Notes: a model not told the origin generated them from the sequence alone. A stretch of 60,000 nt of DNA from Takakia lepidozioides (GCA_030704615.1 CM060733.1:75742907-75802906); one strand, 5' to 3'; numbered from the stretch's first letter, positions 44,552 through 54,839 are shown. Translations and numbers: made by a program.

Positions 44552-46121
44552 CTATGTTGCAACCTCTTGAGCAGTATTCCCTGCCTGCTCAGACAATGAC
44601 AAGGCCTCATCTTGCCCCATCATCTCATCCTCGAGGACTTCCTCAACCCGAGAAAAATCCCCAACCTCATCCATCACCGCCGCCCTGGTTGCCAACTCCC
44701 TCTGAACCTCGAGCACCTCCCACATGTGCCATGGATGCCTGCACTCCGTGGTCCTCTCATGCTTGCCCCCACTCACTGCCTGTACTGTCTCGGTAGGCAG
44801 AGAGACCATCGAGGGAAGTGTACTTCGCACTCTGCGTTGCTCAGCCATAGCCAAGCTGATAATCCAGGTCAAACAATTGAGATCCATTGCTTGCCCCAAC
44901 ACCTGACGACGTGATGCCTCAGAAAGAGACGACACCGCCGTGGTACCAGTGGTAAAACCCATTGCCCGCTCACGCTCATCAGCATTAGGCTCCACTAACT
45001 GCTGCAACTGAGCATCCCACAGGAGGCCAGGTCCACTATCCCAGAAAGCATGCGATCCTGGGAAGCTGAGCAGTGTAGGTAATGCTGTTCGTGGTTGACC
45101 CACCTTGTTGACCACTGCCAAAGGCAAACGGTCAACGTGTCTCACATGTTAAGACTGCCTCCCTGTGTCCAAAATGCTATCCACTGTGAGGTATGCTGGC
45201 CACTGCACCCCATCAAATGCACGCTTGAGCAGTGCGAGTGACATCAAGTTAGTCCACCATAGCCGTGGACGATGAGCCCGTGACCCCATTGTAGCTGCAT
45301 CTAGCAACACTACTGACCCAAGCCACAACCGGACTTGATGCACATTGGCCATCACCCTGGCCCGAGAATCGCCCATCAATGGCACATTCTCCAAGATGTA
45401 TGCTGGAGATACAACTTGATGAAGCTGTAAGTGGCGCAAAACCCGCACCATCTCCCAAAACAGACCCGACCTCGAGTCTCGCAATCCATTGCCATGCCCG
45501 GCTGATGAATGTCCTTGACAGGGCCAACCTGCCACTACCAGATCAATGGAGCCAACCCGCTCCAAATCCTGTGCCCCTAGCAACGAAATGTCTGCTAGCA
45601 AGGCCTGCTGATATCCACGAACTGCAGACACCGGCAACAACTCAGGGTACTGCTGCACCAACTGAGCAATATGGCGAAGTGAAACGTGTCGTGCAGTCTT
45701 CCCTCTCCACATACAGGTAACGCCGAACTCGTACACCTGCCTGTAACACAATAGTCAATCCGGTGCTGATCCCGCCAAACAAGTCCAGAAGACAAATGCC
45801 TTCATCCGGATACTGCCACACAATAGGTGTGGTATCCAATGGAGACAACTGAGGTGGTCCTGGTGCAATCCCCGCACTCTCCTCTTCTCCTGATGGTACA
45901 AAAGCCTCTACCCAGGCTTGTTGCACCCGTCGATTAGCAACCTGCTGCAAATCCTTGCTCGTGCCCCACAATGGAGTCTGAGCAATCATGGCAGGCAACC
46001 CCGCCATACCATGCATGTCATCCTGCTCTCCCGGAGGTGACACATCCTCTGAATGAGCGTTGCCCTCAAGCAACTCTCTAGGCCAACTCACTGCAGCTGT
46101 GAATGCTGCTAGTGTCGGCAT
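44552..46121 (-). pseudogene. Cytosine-C5 DNA methyltransferase embedded in the retrotransposon
   Basis: Between protease and RT. An N-terminal extension (46121-about 45830) is followed by motif I LLDLFGGISTGL (about 45800-45765), which binds the methyl donor. A frameshift near 45690 leads into the next frame. That frame holds motif IV GWPCQG (PCQ, catalytic Cys, 45519-45534), motif VI ILENV (about 45381-45395), motif VIII RAHRPRLWWTN (about 45285-45253), and then a TAA stop at 45149-45151. The same frame continues with DERERAMGF and LGQAMDLN, which look like motifs IX and X. The segment RSGLFWEMVRVL after PCQ resembles the DNMT3 group more than CMT or MET1, by eye. The enzyme would methylate cytosine in DNA. 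One frameshift and one stop break this copy; the catalytic residues themselves are intact. Confidence 0.92.
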
Positions 46122-46130
46122 CTTGCCTCG

Positions 46131-46903
46131 TTAGGCAACCGCAACTCTTCCTATGAATGTCACAGGGAGTTGCACACGCCGGACCTCCCCTGACTGCCAT
46201 CCAGGCCTATAGGAAGCTGACTCCTCCCAAAAATCCAAGGTGAAGCCCATGGGGTACAATACTGCCCTACCAACCAGGATATCATACGAGACCGCGTCTG
46301 TCACAATGGCCTTGGCTCGCATCACTGAGCCATCTGTAGGGTGATCCGGCCGTAGTCTATTAGCCAACTCACGCCATGTCATGCCCCGAGCCTGCTCCGA
46401 TCCTCCCAGAGACGTCTGTAAGGACAAGGCTCCATATCCGCCTCCGTGAGGCCCAAGCCTGCAATAGCAGCTCTACCCAGCATCAATGGCTGAGCTCCCG
46501 AGTCCAACAAGATCCACAGTGGCCAGTACCTCTTGCCTACCGGTCCACTCAAACAGAAAATGCCATCGTGGTTGTCTAACATGACAACTCCAGGTGTCAC
46601 CATGGCGCGCTCAATGGCTGGCCTAGCTGACAGCTCCATCAACCTGGCAGCTGCAGCTTGCCATGGCGCCGTTGTGGTAGTCTTGACCCTCAAATCCAAG
46701 GATCCCTCCGGCACTACACCTCCCACTATCTCCGCAGAAGATGAAGTAACCTCCCCACTCTCACAGAGTGTAGCTGCCAGCCTGAACACCTCAGCTGGTC
46801 TTACCCCCGGCGTTGCAATCATGGTAGCCGAGAACCAATGGAGCCTAGCACACAGATGTGGCCGCTCCCAGCAGCACACTAGCTGCCGTAGCCTTGGCAA
46901 CAC
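46131..46903 (-). pseudogene. Aspartic protease of the same element
   Basis: Retropepsin-like: WILLDSGAQPLMLG carries the catalytic Asp-Ser-Gly (46493-46504), followed by the flap-side strand and a conserved TDAVSYDILVGRAVLYP segment (46427-46131). A frame change occurs near 46380. It overlaps the end of gag (46845-46903) in a different frame, which may be a programmed shift or a mutation. A single TAA (46131-46133) separates it from the methyltransferase reading frame. Confidence 0.88.
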
Positions 46904-48764
46904 TAGGTAGTGGTGCTACCTGTGTAGCTCTCCCCAATGGCATAGTAACCTCCACCTCGGTAACAATCGGGCGAGAACTAGGTGCCATGGATGGCGTCGA
47001 CACTGTCTCCGCCAATGTAAATGACTGAGGAAGCCTAGCCTGACGGCTTGCCTCCCCACGTTGTGGATCCAACTCCACCTCTCCACCTCGTGGCTCAGGA
47101 ACTCGTGCTGCTCCTTGAGTCACGGCTGCAACAGACTCCACCTGCATTAGTGGTAGTGCTGCTCCGCACATGAATCCCATGCCTCCCATATCTCCTCTCT
47201 CTGGAGCAGGAGGTGGACCATCCGGCCTTGGAGCCGGTACCACCTGAGCTGTAGCAATGGCAGCAAGCCTCTGCTCTAGTTGCTGAAGCCGGTTGGCCAT
47301 GCCTTGGTCAACACCCTGACCTCCGCGTCCTTGGCCATGTTGAGCTTGCCCTTGGCCTACACCTTGTGCCTGGCCACCTCGTCCTCTTTGGGCTACCCCA
47401 CCTCGCCCCCAGCCACCATTGTTCCCTTGGAACTGGCCTGGGCGCAACTCAGGATGCAAACCATAACACTGGGCCTCTCCATGCCCATGCTTGCCACAAT
47501 GCCCACACTGCAACTGTGCAGGTTGTGCATATGCCGACCCTTTGCCTCCCTCTGGGCAATCCTTCTTGACATGGGGTCATCCACATATCCAACACACCAC
47601 CTCTGCCTGTTGTTGGCCTGCAAATGAAAGGAGAGACCCCTGCATCTGAGGTCCTCTCTGTCCTTCTCTGGGCTTCACCTGGGCCCCCTTGTTGTCTTGA
47701 GCACGTTGAGGTAGTGGTTGGCTAGGAGCACCACTACCCCGTGGTGTCTCCTTAGCAAATCCCACCATGACCACTCGTTTCTCCACCATGTTGAGCTTTA
47801 TCCACTCTGCCAGCAAAAACATATTTGCTAAAGTGGGTTGGGCAGCTTGTAGGAGAGTTGCATCCCGCACCCTTCTCCTCAGCTCCTTGTCCAATATCCC
47901 ATACCAGAATTGGACTGCCTGAGCTTCCGTAATCCCTTGGGTTACATTTATCAAGCGCCTCATGCGAGTGAAAGCCTCCCTCAAGCTCTCAGTAGGCTTC
48001 TGTTGGAACTCTTGCAAGCTCTGCAACTTCTCTGTCCTCACCCCTTGGTAGTTCCCTCTCAACTCTTCGAAGAACTCCACAACAAGGTTGAAGGCAGGCA
48101 CGGGTACTAGTGCTAGTGCGGTAGTGGCTTGCCGAAAACTGGCCGACATAAAAACCTCCCCAGATGGAAAAACGGCGCCGAATTTCCATCCGGGGCCGTA
48201 GCTACTGTACCACCAGTCCCACTAGTCCCCACTGCTGCTTGCTAAAGCTGCCGGTGCAGCGGCAGGTGTAGCCAATGCCCTCGTGGCTCTAGTGCCCCTA
48301 GTGATGGAGACATAGTCGGGTGACCAGTACATCCTCCGCTCCTTGATCTCAACCTCATGCCCCCGCCTGAACTCATGGTAATCATCTATAGGCAGCCCCT
48401 CAAGGTGCTGAAACAGCCCCTTCCATGCCATGAAAGGCGTAAATAGTTGTGGATTGCACATTTGCTGCAAATCACACCAACTATCAAACTCTTGGATAAA
48501 ATCATCCAACTCGATGGTGCCCATCGCCCCAGAGTATCTTCGTGGCCCCTTGGTAGCTCCATACATCTCCTCCATTGTGTCCCACAACAATGGCAAGGAA
48601 ACAACTTGCACCGCCGGTGTGAGTCCTCCTGATTCACAATCCGAATCAGAACCTTCCGTAGAAGACACAGGAGGTGAAGGTGGCCTAAACCGCACACCAT
48701 GTCTCGTGTACCCACTAGTATCGCTAGTGCTCAAACCGGCACTGTCCCCAGCAACTAGTGGCAC
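46845..48764 (-). pseudogene. gag with zinc knuckles, two in-frame stops
   Basis: One reading frame from 48764 to 46845 interrupted only by TAG at 48222-48224 and TGA at 47577-47579. The first third is acidic and Pro/Ser-rich (about 55 residues), then a capsid-like region (LDDFIQEFDSWC, then a FRQATTALALVPVP block, and an AFTRMRRLI block). The first zinc knuckle (CWIC...) is broken by the TGA and is one residue short. The second, CGHCGKHGHGEAQC, is a perfect CX2CX4HX4C. The C-terminal part is Gly/Gln-rich and basic, then Pro/Ala-rich. The protein would form the particle and package RNA. Confidence 0.88.
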
Positions 48765-49399
48765 CTCCGTGTTGACAAACTGTCACTCAACCGGTCATGA
48801 ACATGTCCCTAACCCCCTCTCCACAAGGTAACCGGGTAGAGAACCTGTTGCGGCTTATGGTTTGGAATACTAGGTTCCTAACATAGCCTACACCTGCACC
48901 TGCATCCACCGCAAGCACTCCTATGGTTGGCTGGTCATCACCTCCAACCTCACCACAGGAGAAACAATGATGGTTTGACTGGTCATCACTCCAGCCTCAC
49001 CATCGACAACATGCTCTAGGACTGGCCGGTGATCAAATCCGGACCAATCACCTATAAAAACAAGCGCCCACACAAAACTAACATGGCGCACAGTCAAGCA
49101 TGTAGGTATGGAGGGGATCCAAACACAAGAAATCAGAACGACAACTCCCCACACCAAAAACAACTCCACGGTGTTGATCCTGCAATGACACCCCAGCCCA
49201 AACCCGGACTGACTCTTGCCTCCACCTACGGAAAGGTCTTGGCCTAATGAGAGGGTGGAAAACTACGAGGAAGAGAAGCTAAAGCAATGCCTAACCCTAG
49301 CATGCCCTCATCCCACACTCTTCCTCTCTTCTCTTCCCTCACTTGCATGACCATGGGAATATCATGAAGATACTCCTCAAACCGCCCTCCACGAGCTTC

Positions 49400-49900
49400 A
49401 AAATTTGGCCTTCAAGACCACATGCCAGTCCTTAGGCAGTCCACTAGTGCCTCCACGAGTCAGCACAGGCCGTCCACAGGTCAACACCGGCTACCACAGA
49501 CCAGTACAGGCCTACACAGATCACTGGTCACAGCCGTCACAGCCCCACACAGGCCACAGCCCCACAGCCCATCACAGCCCCAAAGGCCACAGGTCATAGC
49601 CTGTCACAACCCTACATAGGTCACAGGATCACAGCCCCACAAGCCACAGCATGTCACTGCCTATCACAGCCCATCACAGCCTGTCACAATCCATCACAGC
49701 CCCACAGGCCACAGGTCATAGCCTGTCATAGCCCCTCACAGCCCCAAAGGCCATAGACACAGCCTGTCACAGCCCCACAGGCCACAGGTCACAGCCTGTC
49801 ACAGCCCCTCACAGCCCATCACAGCCCGTTACAACCCCACAGGCCACAGGGCACAGGGCACAGCTTGTCACAGCCCGCCACAGCCCCATCCATGGCCACT
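49400..49900 (-). repeat. Degenerate CACAGCCC tandem repeats in the element leader
   Basis: Dozens of imperfect copies of CACAGCCC and CACAGGCC words between 49400 and 49890, in the stretch between the 5' LTR and gag. No protein motif; probably an untranslated leader that expanded by slippage. Confidence 0.8.
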
Positions 49901-50364
49901 CATGGCAGTTTAGCCATTTCTCCAAGGGGTTTAGCCACGCCAAGCTAGGGTTTGTGTCTCTTGGACTCTAGGCTTCTTTGCACCGAGCTATGGCGGCTGT
50001 GAGGAAATCAACAAGGTATTCTTGCTCTTTATGGCCCCCACACACCACCAATAGTAGCTCTAATTCCAAAGGAAGATGTTTGCAACTGAAACTAAGTGCA
50101 CAAGCTTCCTTTTAACTCACAAGACAACGTCATTGGTCCCTATGGCGACTAACCAAACATGGCTGACTTCCAGTCCTTGTAGGCACTCATTCACGTGCTT
50201 TTCTTGACCATAGCATGCCCTTTGCACCTAATCCAGCCCCTGCACCTGCTGCTTCAAGAGTTGTGCTCCCTTCAAGCTTGAAGTTGAGACCCCAACTCAC
50301 ATAGGCCCTACAAGTGCTTTTATTTCACCCCAAGTGGAAACCAGCCCTAGCCCCTCCGTTTGAG

Positions 50365-50685
50365 CTCTTGCACCCACAAACCTGAAAATACAAGCTTCAG
50401 CGGGCTGAAAGCATGCTCCACACATGCCCTACAGGGAAACCAGCCCCTTCCTTCCTTTCTTGCACTCCCAAACCTGAAAGTACAAGCCTTCAACAGGCTG
50501 AAAACATGCTCCACACATGCATTGCCCTCACATAAGGGAAGTCAGCCCTTCCCTCTTCCTTGCTTGCCCTCCAAGCTTGAAGATGGAAGCTTCAATGAGC
50601 TGAATACATGCTCCACACATGCAACCTCTTCACACAAGAGGTATCAGCCCCCTATCTTGGCTCCTTGGCTCCTTGATGCTCTCTA
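50365..50685 (-). repeat. Degenerate 105-bp tandem repeat in leader
   Basis: Three copies, each with CATGCTCCACACATGC near the centre (near 50415, 50506 and 50600) and CAGCCC-rich ends. The plus-strand ORF across it is fortuitous. Confidence 0.75.
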
Positions 50686-51293
50686 AGACAAGACTAAGCA
50701 CTCCACAGCCTTTGTCAAGCTCCTGAAAACCTAAGGCTTACATTTCCAGCCACAAGACACTCCTCTTGTGGTGCAAGAGCTCTTCTTCCAAGCTCTGAAA
50801 CCCTAGGTGCACATTCCATGGCCTTGCCGCACCTCTTAGCTCCTGTTCCAGCCCTACTCTTGCCATGACAAGAGCCCTCAATGCTGAAGCTCGAGATTGA
50901 AACCCAATCTCAACATACTCCACAAACTGCACTGATTTGCCCCAAGCCAAATCAGCCCTTTCGCTTGGTCTTACAATCCTTCACACAATGAAAGCTTGCA
51001 TTCCCAAGTCCAGCTCTCAGCTTTGCCACCAAAGCCACTCTAACCTGCTCTTGACTGGTCCTCTTCCCAATCGTGCTTGCTCATGCATGTACACAATCTG
51101 AAACCATCAAGGTGCTCTGGAATTACCTGCAGCATGGTGCTTTCATCTCTGAAGCTGAAGATCGAATGCCAAGGTCTACTACCTCGTAACCCACATCACC
51201 TCCGCTTCTAACAACCAAGAGCTCCACGGTGCTCCTTGCATAACAACTTGGTTTCTCTCATTCTCAAGCAAAAACCACAAGTACTACAACTAA

Positions 51294-51320
51294 CTCGTAT
51301 CTGGCACTCACAGATACGAG
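51294..51320 (-). other. Perfect hairpin just inside the 5' LTR
   Basis: CTCGTATCTG - 7-nt loop - CAGATACGAG, a 10-bp perfect stem starting 15 nt inside the inner end of the 327-bp LTR (51336). No tRNA-like primer site stands where one would expect it, so the hairpin is a candidate for a different priming signal. This is inference from position only. Confidence 0.5.
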
Positions 51321-51335
51321 CTCATCTTTCTCGAG

Positions 51336-51662
51336 TGATAAAGAAGAAGAATACAAGCACAAGCTTATGCAAGCTCACAAAGCTGAAGCATAAACTCATG
51401 CATATATAACCTCATCACTCAAATACAAGTCAAGCCAAGTGCACCCCACGCCATGGGGAATCCACACTACGGCGCCATAGCTAGGCGTGGTGAGGCTCAA
51501 CTCGAGAAAGATGAGTCTCCTACGCTTGTCGTGAAGATAACCACTCCAGGGCCTAAATCTGCCTTGACCCCTGGATTGACACTTGGGCCAATCCCAAATG
51601 TCAATATGTAAAAACTAGCTATTTCCTAGCTAATTTCACACAAGTGGTAAAATAACTTGACA
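51336..51662 (-). repeat. 5' LTR (327 bp) of the methyltransferase-bearing element
   Basis: Starts TGTCAAG and ends TTTATCA on the minus strand. It is the same length as the plus-strand copy at 53711-54037, with about 18 mismatches and no indels by eye. On the plus strand it is followed by TAGAT, that is, ATCTA just upstream of the LTR in element orientation. Confidence 0.9.
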
Positions 51663-51665
51663 TAG

Positions 51666-52090
51666 ATGACAAATTGCAATCCAAAATTGAGGAAGTCCAT
51701 GTTGAGCTCAGAAGATTGTCTGCTGCAGATGAAGGAGGCAGGGTATGTGCCTGACAGACGATTTGTGTTGCATGATGTGGGGGAGGAGCAAAAGGAATTT
51801 GCTTTTTGCTACCACAGTGAGAAGCTGGCCTCTGGTTTTGGGTTGATCAGCATGACCCCTGGGATGCCTCTCCATCTCACCAAGAATCTATGACACGTGT
51901 CATCCACTTGTTGTAATGGTGTGGTGGAGTGCAATGATTGCAGGATATGCCCAGCATGGTCGTCACAGGAAGGCCCTGCATCTCTTTGAAAGAATTAACA
52001 GAAAGGCTTGAAGCCAGACAACATCACCTTTAAATGTGAATATCAAGGTGTTACTCTGGCAGCGAAGCACTTTGACTGCATGCTGGACCG
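51666..52090 (+). pseudogene. DYW-domain and PPR-repeat fragments in scrambled order
   Basis: The 51666-51893 frame has MKEAGYVPDRRFVLHDVGEE, then FCYHSEKLASGFGLISMTPG and KNL, part of a DYW domain with its HSE motif. Then 51925-52090 encodes a PPR repeat (WSAMIAGYAQHGRHRKAL, then GLKPDNITFK after a shift). A DYW piece before a PPR repeat is the reverse of gene order, so this is a rearranged pseudogene. It lies just beside the 5' LTR. Confidence 0.75.
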
Positions 52091-52639
52091 TGGGCCGGCA
52101 ATTTGCCGAGGCATAGGACCTCTTTCAATAGTTATTTTGTGTGCAGATCTCGTAGCGTTAAGATGCAAGCACCAAATAGTCTTGCAACTAGAATTCAGCT
52201 TGCGTGGTGTGATCAGAAACTTGAAAATGCAAAATGTATATTCTACACCAGTACAATTTGGCATTCTTAGGCCATTTCATAATCAATGTGCCCCATTGTG
52301 TTGCCTGGGATTGGAGCTATTGAGTAATATAATTGTGCCGCTCTATTGCACTTGGTAAACCCATTGTTTGAGGTAGTTGTTTTGTGTGCAGATCTGGCAA
52401 GACATGCAAAGTTTTCATGGCAATCAGCGGAAAATAATCTGGGGGTAGAATGCAACACACTTTCTGGAGTGTTCATCCAAGTCATTCCCAACATAGGTTG
52501 AATATGTTGACCATTACTTTCAATAAAACCACATTCTACATTTTTTCCGCTTGCAATACCTTAAGTAGGGCAACAGGAAGTGATTGGTGGTGGTGGATCC
52601 ACACATGGAAAATGTGCCTGTAGTACTAAAATATATATT
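52091..52639. other. No gene seen; contains the right inversion breakpoint
   Basis: Mixed sequence; two overlapping frames of 75-116 codons have no motif. The element's coding sequence resumes at about 52640 (+). Confidence 0.45.
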
Positions 52640-53275
52640 CTCAAGGCCTTCCTCCCGAGCCGCTCAATGTCGAAAGCCACTCGATGGCTGACCCGGATTT
52701 GCCTGCAGCCATTCGTAGGGACACTGCTCAAGTCCTTAACCTTGACGATCCGGACGTGTGGGTACGTGCATGTGATGAGCGTGCAGAGTTGTTCAAGAAA
52801 GTCATGCCCATGGCTTTTGAGAACCTTGCCATTGCACAACACCGTGATACATTGATGTATGCCACTATACGTGGTGGAGGATATCGTCCTGGGGTTCGGC
52901 GGTTTAGCCCGAGTGACTATGTTTATTTGCAGCAGACTGCTCCTACGACCTTGGATGTCACTGCAGGACGTGTTATTCTGAGGGTTCGAGAGGTGTTGCC
53001 CTCAGGAGTCTTGATCTTGGAGGGTCGGGATGGCATGACTTGGAAAGACCATGTGCGTAATTGTGCGCCATGTCACCTTCCCAATGTCGATAGTTGACCC
53101 AAACTTGGCAGTGGTACCTGCAGGTTTGAGGTGCATGCTTTGTAGGTCTGCCAAAGGGGCAGCCACCATGCTGGTGTGTGATCGATGCTCAAGAGGCTGG
53201 CATATGGGATGCTTGACACCACCTCTTGAGAGGGTTCCTGATGGAGATTGGTTATGTCCACACTGCTTGGGATAG
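52640..53275 (+). pseudogene. Integrase C-terminus with PHD finger (continuation of the 42-51.7 kb element)
   Basis: Plus strand. A frame from 52645 carries the segment that normally follows FGRQP in gypsy integrases (LPPEPL), then the helical DPDLPAAIRRDTAQ and a basic linker. A SH3-like or chromo-like end follows with GRVILRVREVLPSGVL and a WKDHVRNCAPCHLP block. After a frameshift near 53085, a C4HC3 PHD finger follows: CMLC (53132-53143), CDRC, H-x-x-C and CPHC (about 53257-53268). PHD fingers read histone-tail marks, so this could guide integration to chosen chromatin. It is the missing 3' coding part of the element whose integrase stops at 42008. Confidence 0.88.
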
Positions 53276-53509
53276 TGGCAGTGGACATGACTAGAGGCAG
53301 CTAACAAGACATGGGAGGCCAAGCTCATAGGAGTCAATACACGAGATCCCAGGCTCAAGTTCACAGGTTGCAAGACGGCAACTAACGATGGGGCAACTCT
53401 TGCACCCGGCCTCTTGATCTATCGAGTTTGAGTGTAGTAGGGACAATGGTGGAGGACTTAGTGAGGCTATGGTCACTATCACATCTTGTGGCTGACCTAA
53501 GCACTAGCT

Positions 53510-53519
53510 AGGGGGGCGA
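53510..53519 (+). other. Polypurine tract-like sequence
   Basis: AGGGGGGCGA stands two bases before TGTGTGG, the start of the first block A repeat. It could be the plus-strand primer of the element. The 327-bp LTR begins further on, at 53711, so either the tract is misplaced or block A belongs to the LTR region. Confidence 0.45.
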
Positions 53520-53520
53520 T

Positions 53521-53708
53521 TGTGTGGACTAGTGACTGCCATAGTGAGCAGCATAGTGGCAGCCTAGTGACTGACTAGTTGTAGCCTAGTGGTTGGACTA
53601 GTGGTTGGACTAGTGGTGGACTAGTGGTATACTAGTGTGTGGCGTGCACATGTGTTGTGTGGTTTTGGACAACAATGTAGTTGTGTAGCGATATGTATGT
53701 GCACGACA
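53521..53708 (+). repeat. Block A, first copy
   Basis: 188 bp starting TGTGTGGACTAGTGACTG, rich in GGACTAGTGG words, ending TGTGCACGACA. Repeated at 54039-54214 with small differences (one GGACTAGTGGTT word fewer). The two copies flank the LTR at 53711-54037. Confidence 0.9.
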
Positions 53709-53710
53709 GC

Positions 53711-54037
53711 TGTCAAATTATTTTACCACTAGTGTGAAACTAGCTAAGAAATATCTAGCTTTTACATATTGACATTTGGGATTGGCCCAAGTGTCAATCC
53801 TGGGGTCAAGGCAGATTTAGGCCCTGGAATGGTTATCTTCACGGCAAGCGCGGGAGGCTCATCTTTCTCGAGTTGAGCCTCACCGCGCCTAGCTATGGCG
53901 CCGTAGTGTGGATTCCCCATGGCATGGGGTGCACTTGGCTTGACTTGTATTTGAGTAATGAGGTTATATATGCATGAGTTTATGCTTCAGCTTTGTGAGC
54001 TCGTATGAGCTTGTGCTTGTATTCTTCTTCTTTATCA
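53711..54037 (+). repeat. 3' LTR (327 bp) of the methyltransferase-bearing element
   Basis: TGTCAAATT... to TTTATCA. It is the partner of 51336-51662 in opposite orientation in the present assembly, with the same length. This is the main evidence that the two halves are one element. Confidence 0.9.
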
Positions 54038-54038
54038 T

Positions 54039-54214
54039 TGTGTGGACTAGTGACTGCCATAGTGGGCAGCATAGTGGCAGCCCTAGTGACTGACTAGTTG
54101 TAGCCTAGTGGTTGGACTAGTGGTGGACTAGTGGTATACTAGTGTGTGGCTTGCACATGTGTTGTGTGGTTTTGGACAGCGATGTAGTTGTGTAGCGATA
54201 TATATGCGCACAAC
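54039..54214 (+). repeat. Block A, second copy
   Basis: Starts TGTGTGGACTAG and ends GCGCACAAC. It is immediately followed by ATCTA (54215-54219), the same five bases found just upstream (in element orientation) of the 5' LTR. The 5' LTR lacks any block A. Confidence 0.85.
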
Positions 54215-54248
54215 ATCTACAACAAAGGTGTGCATGCTGTTGCCAACC

Positions 54249-54782
54249 TCAATGCAGGTAGCAACAGCGACCTGGCTCCTTCCTAACCCCTGATCTGACC
54301 TTCATCATTTTTCTCACCCTTGAAGTATCATCCCACCTGCCAGCTGCAGCATAGATGTTTGATAGCAACACGTAAGTCGCGACACCCTGTTCATCCCACC
54401 TGAGAATGGAGGCTGCTACATGTTCAACCATCTCCATCCCATGTCCCTGCTGTGCATACCCTGCAAGCATCGCACTCCACAACACCACATCTCGTTCAGC
54501 CATAGTGTTGAACACTCCCTTTGCATCTTCAATGCACCCACAGTTGGCAAGCATGTCCACCAGGGTCTTATTCAGAATGACATGTGGTACAATTCCAGCT
54601 CTGAAGATGTCACCATGCACCTCTTTCCCCTTTTCCAGAGCTGCCAAGGCAGTGTTCAGATTGACATTTGGTACAATTCCAGCTTTGATGATATCTCCAT
54701 GCACCTCTTTGCCCTTCTCTAGGGCTGCCAGGCTTGCACAAGCATTGCAAATGCACACAAACATGATGTGGCCGGGCTTCAC
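54249..54782 (-). pseudogene. PPR gene fragment with E domain
   Basis: Minus strand, 178 codons: two truncated PPR repeats (NACASLAALEKGKEVHGDI twice, the second after a deletion), LVDMLANCGCIEDAKGVF, AERDVVLWSAMLAGYAQQG and then the E-domain signature ATYVLLSNIYAAAGRWDD. The E motif follows directly on a repeat. No DYW remains. It is open but clearly cut down, a fragment of the same family as 22.7-25.3 kb. Confidence 0.8.
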
Positions 54783-54839
54783 AGATTCTCACAATTCCAA
54801 TATCTAAAAATATATCAGATTCTATCCACACAGACACAT

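Larger units (their letters stand above)
42008..51662 (-). mobile_element. Ty3/gypsy retrotransposon carrying a C5-DNA methyltransferase (5' part, inverted)
   Basis: Minus strand from the 5' LTR (51662-51336) through a 2.5-kb leader, gag, protease, a cytosine-C5 methyltransferase, reverse transcriptase, RNase H and integrase, stopping inside integrase at 42008. The rest of the integrase plus a PHD finger and the matching LTR lie on the plus strand at 52640-54037. Gag to protease is open apart from single stops and one frame change. The protein order PR-MTase-RT-RH-IN is gypsy with an extra enzyme inserted between PR and RT. The copy has a moderate number of disabling changes and is probably inactive. 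Confidence 0.9.

Noticed and set aside
45379-45720. Plus-strand ORF of 113 codons
   Set aside because: Antisense to the methyltransferase, whose motifs are convincing on the minus strand.
49405-49619. Plus-strand Ser/His/Pro-rich ORFs
   Set aside because: Product of CACAGCCC repeats; not a protein.
50057-50068. GCTCTAATTCCA, the inverse of which resembles the tRNA-Met primer site
   Set aside because: Two mismatches, and it would imply a 1.6-kb LTR. The paired 327-bp LTRs with TG/CA ends and equal length contradict that.
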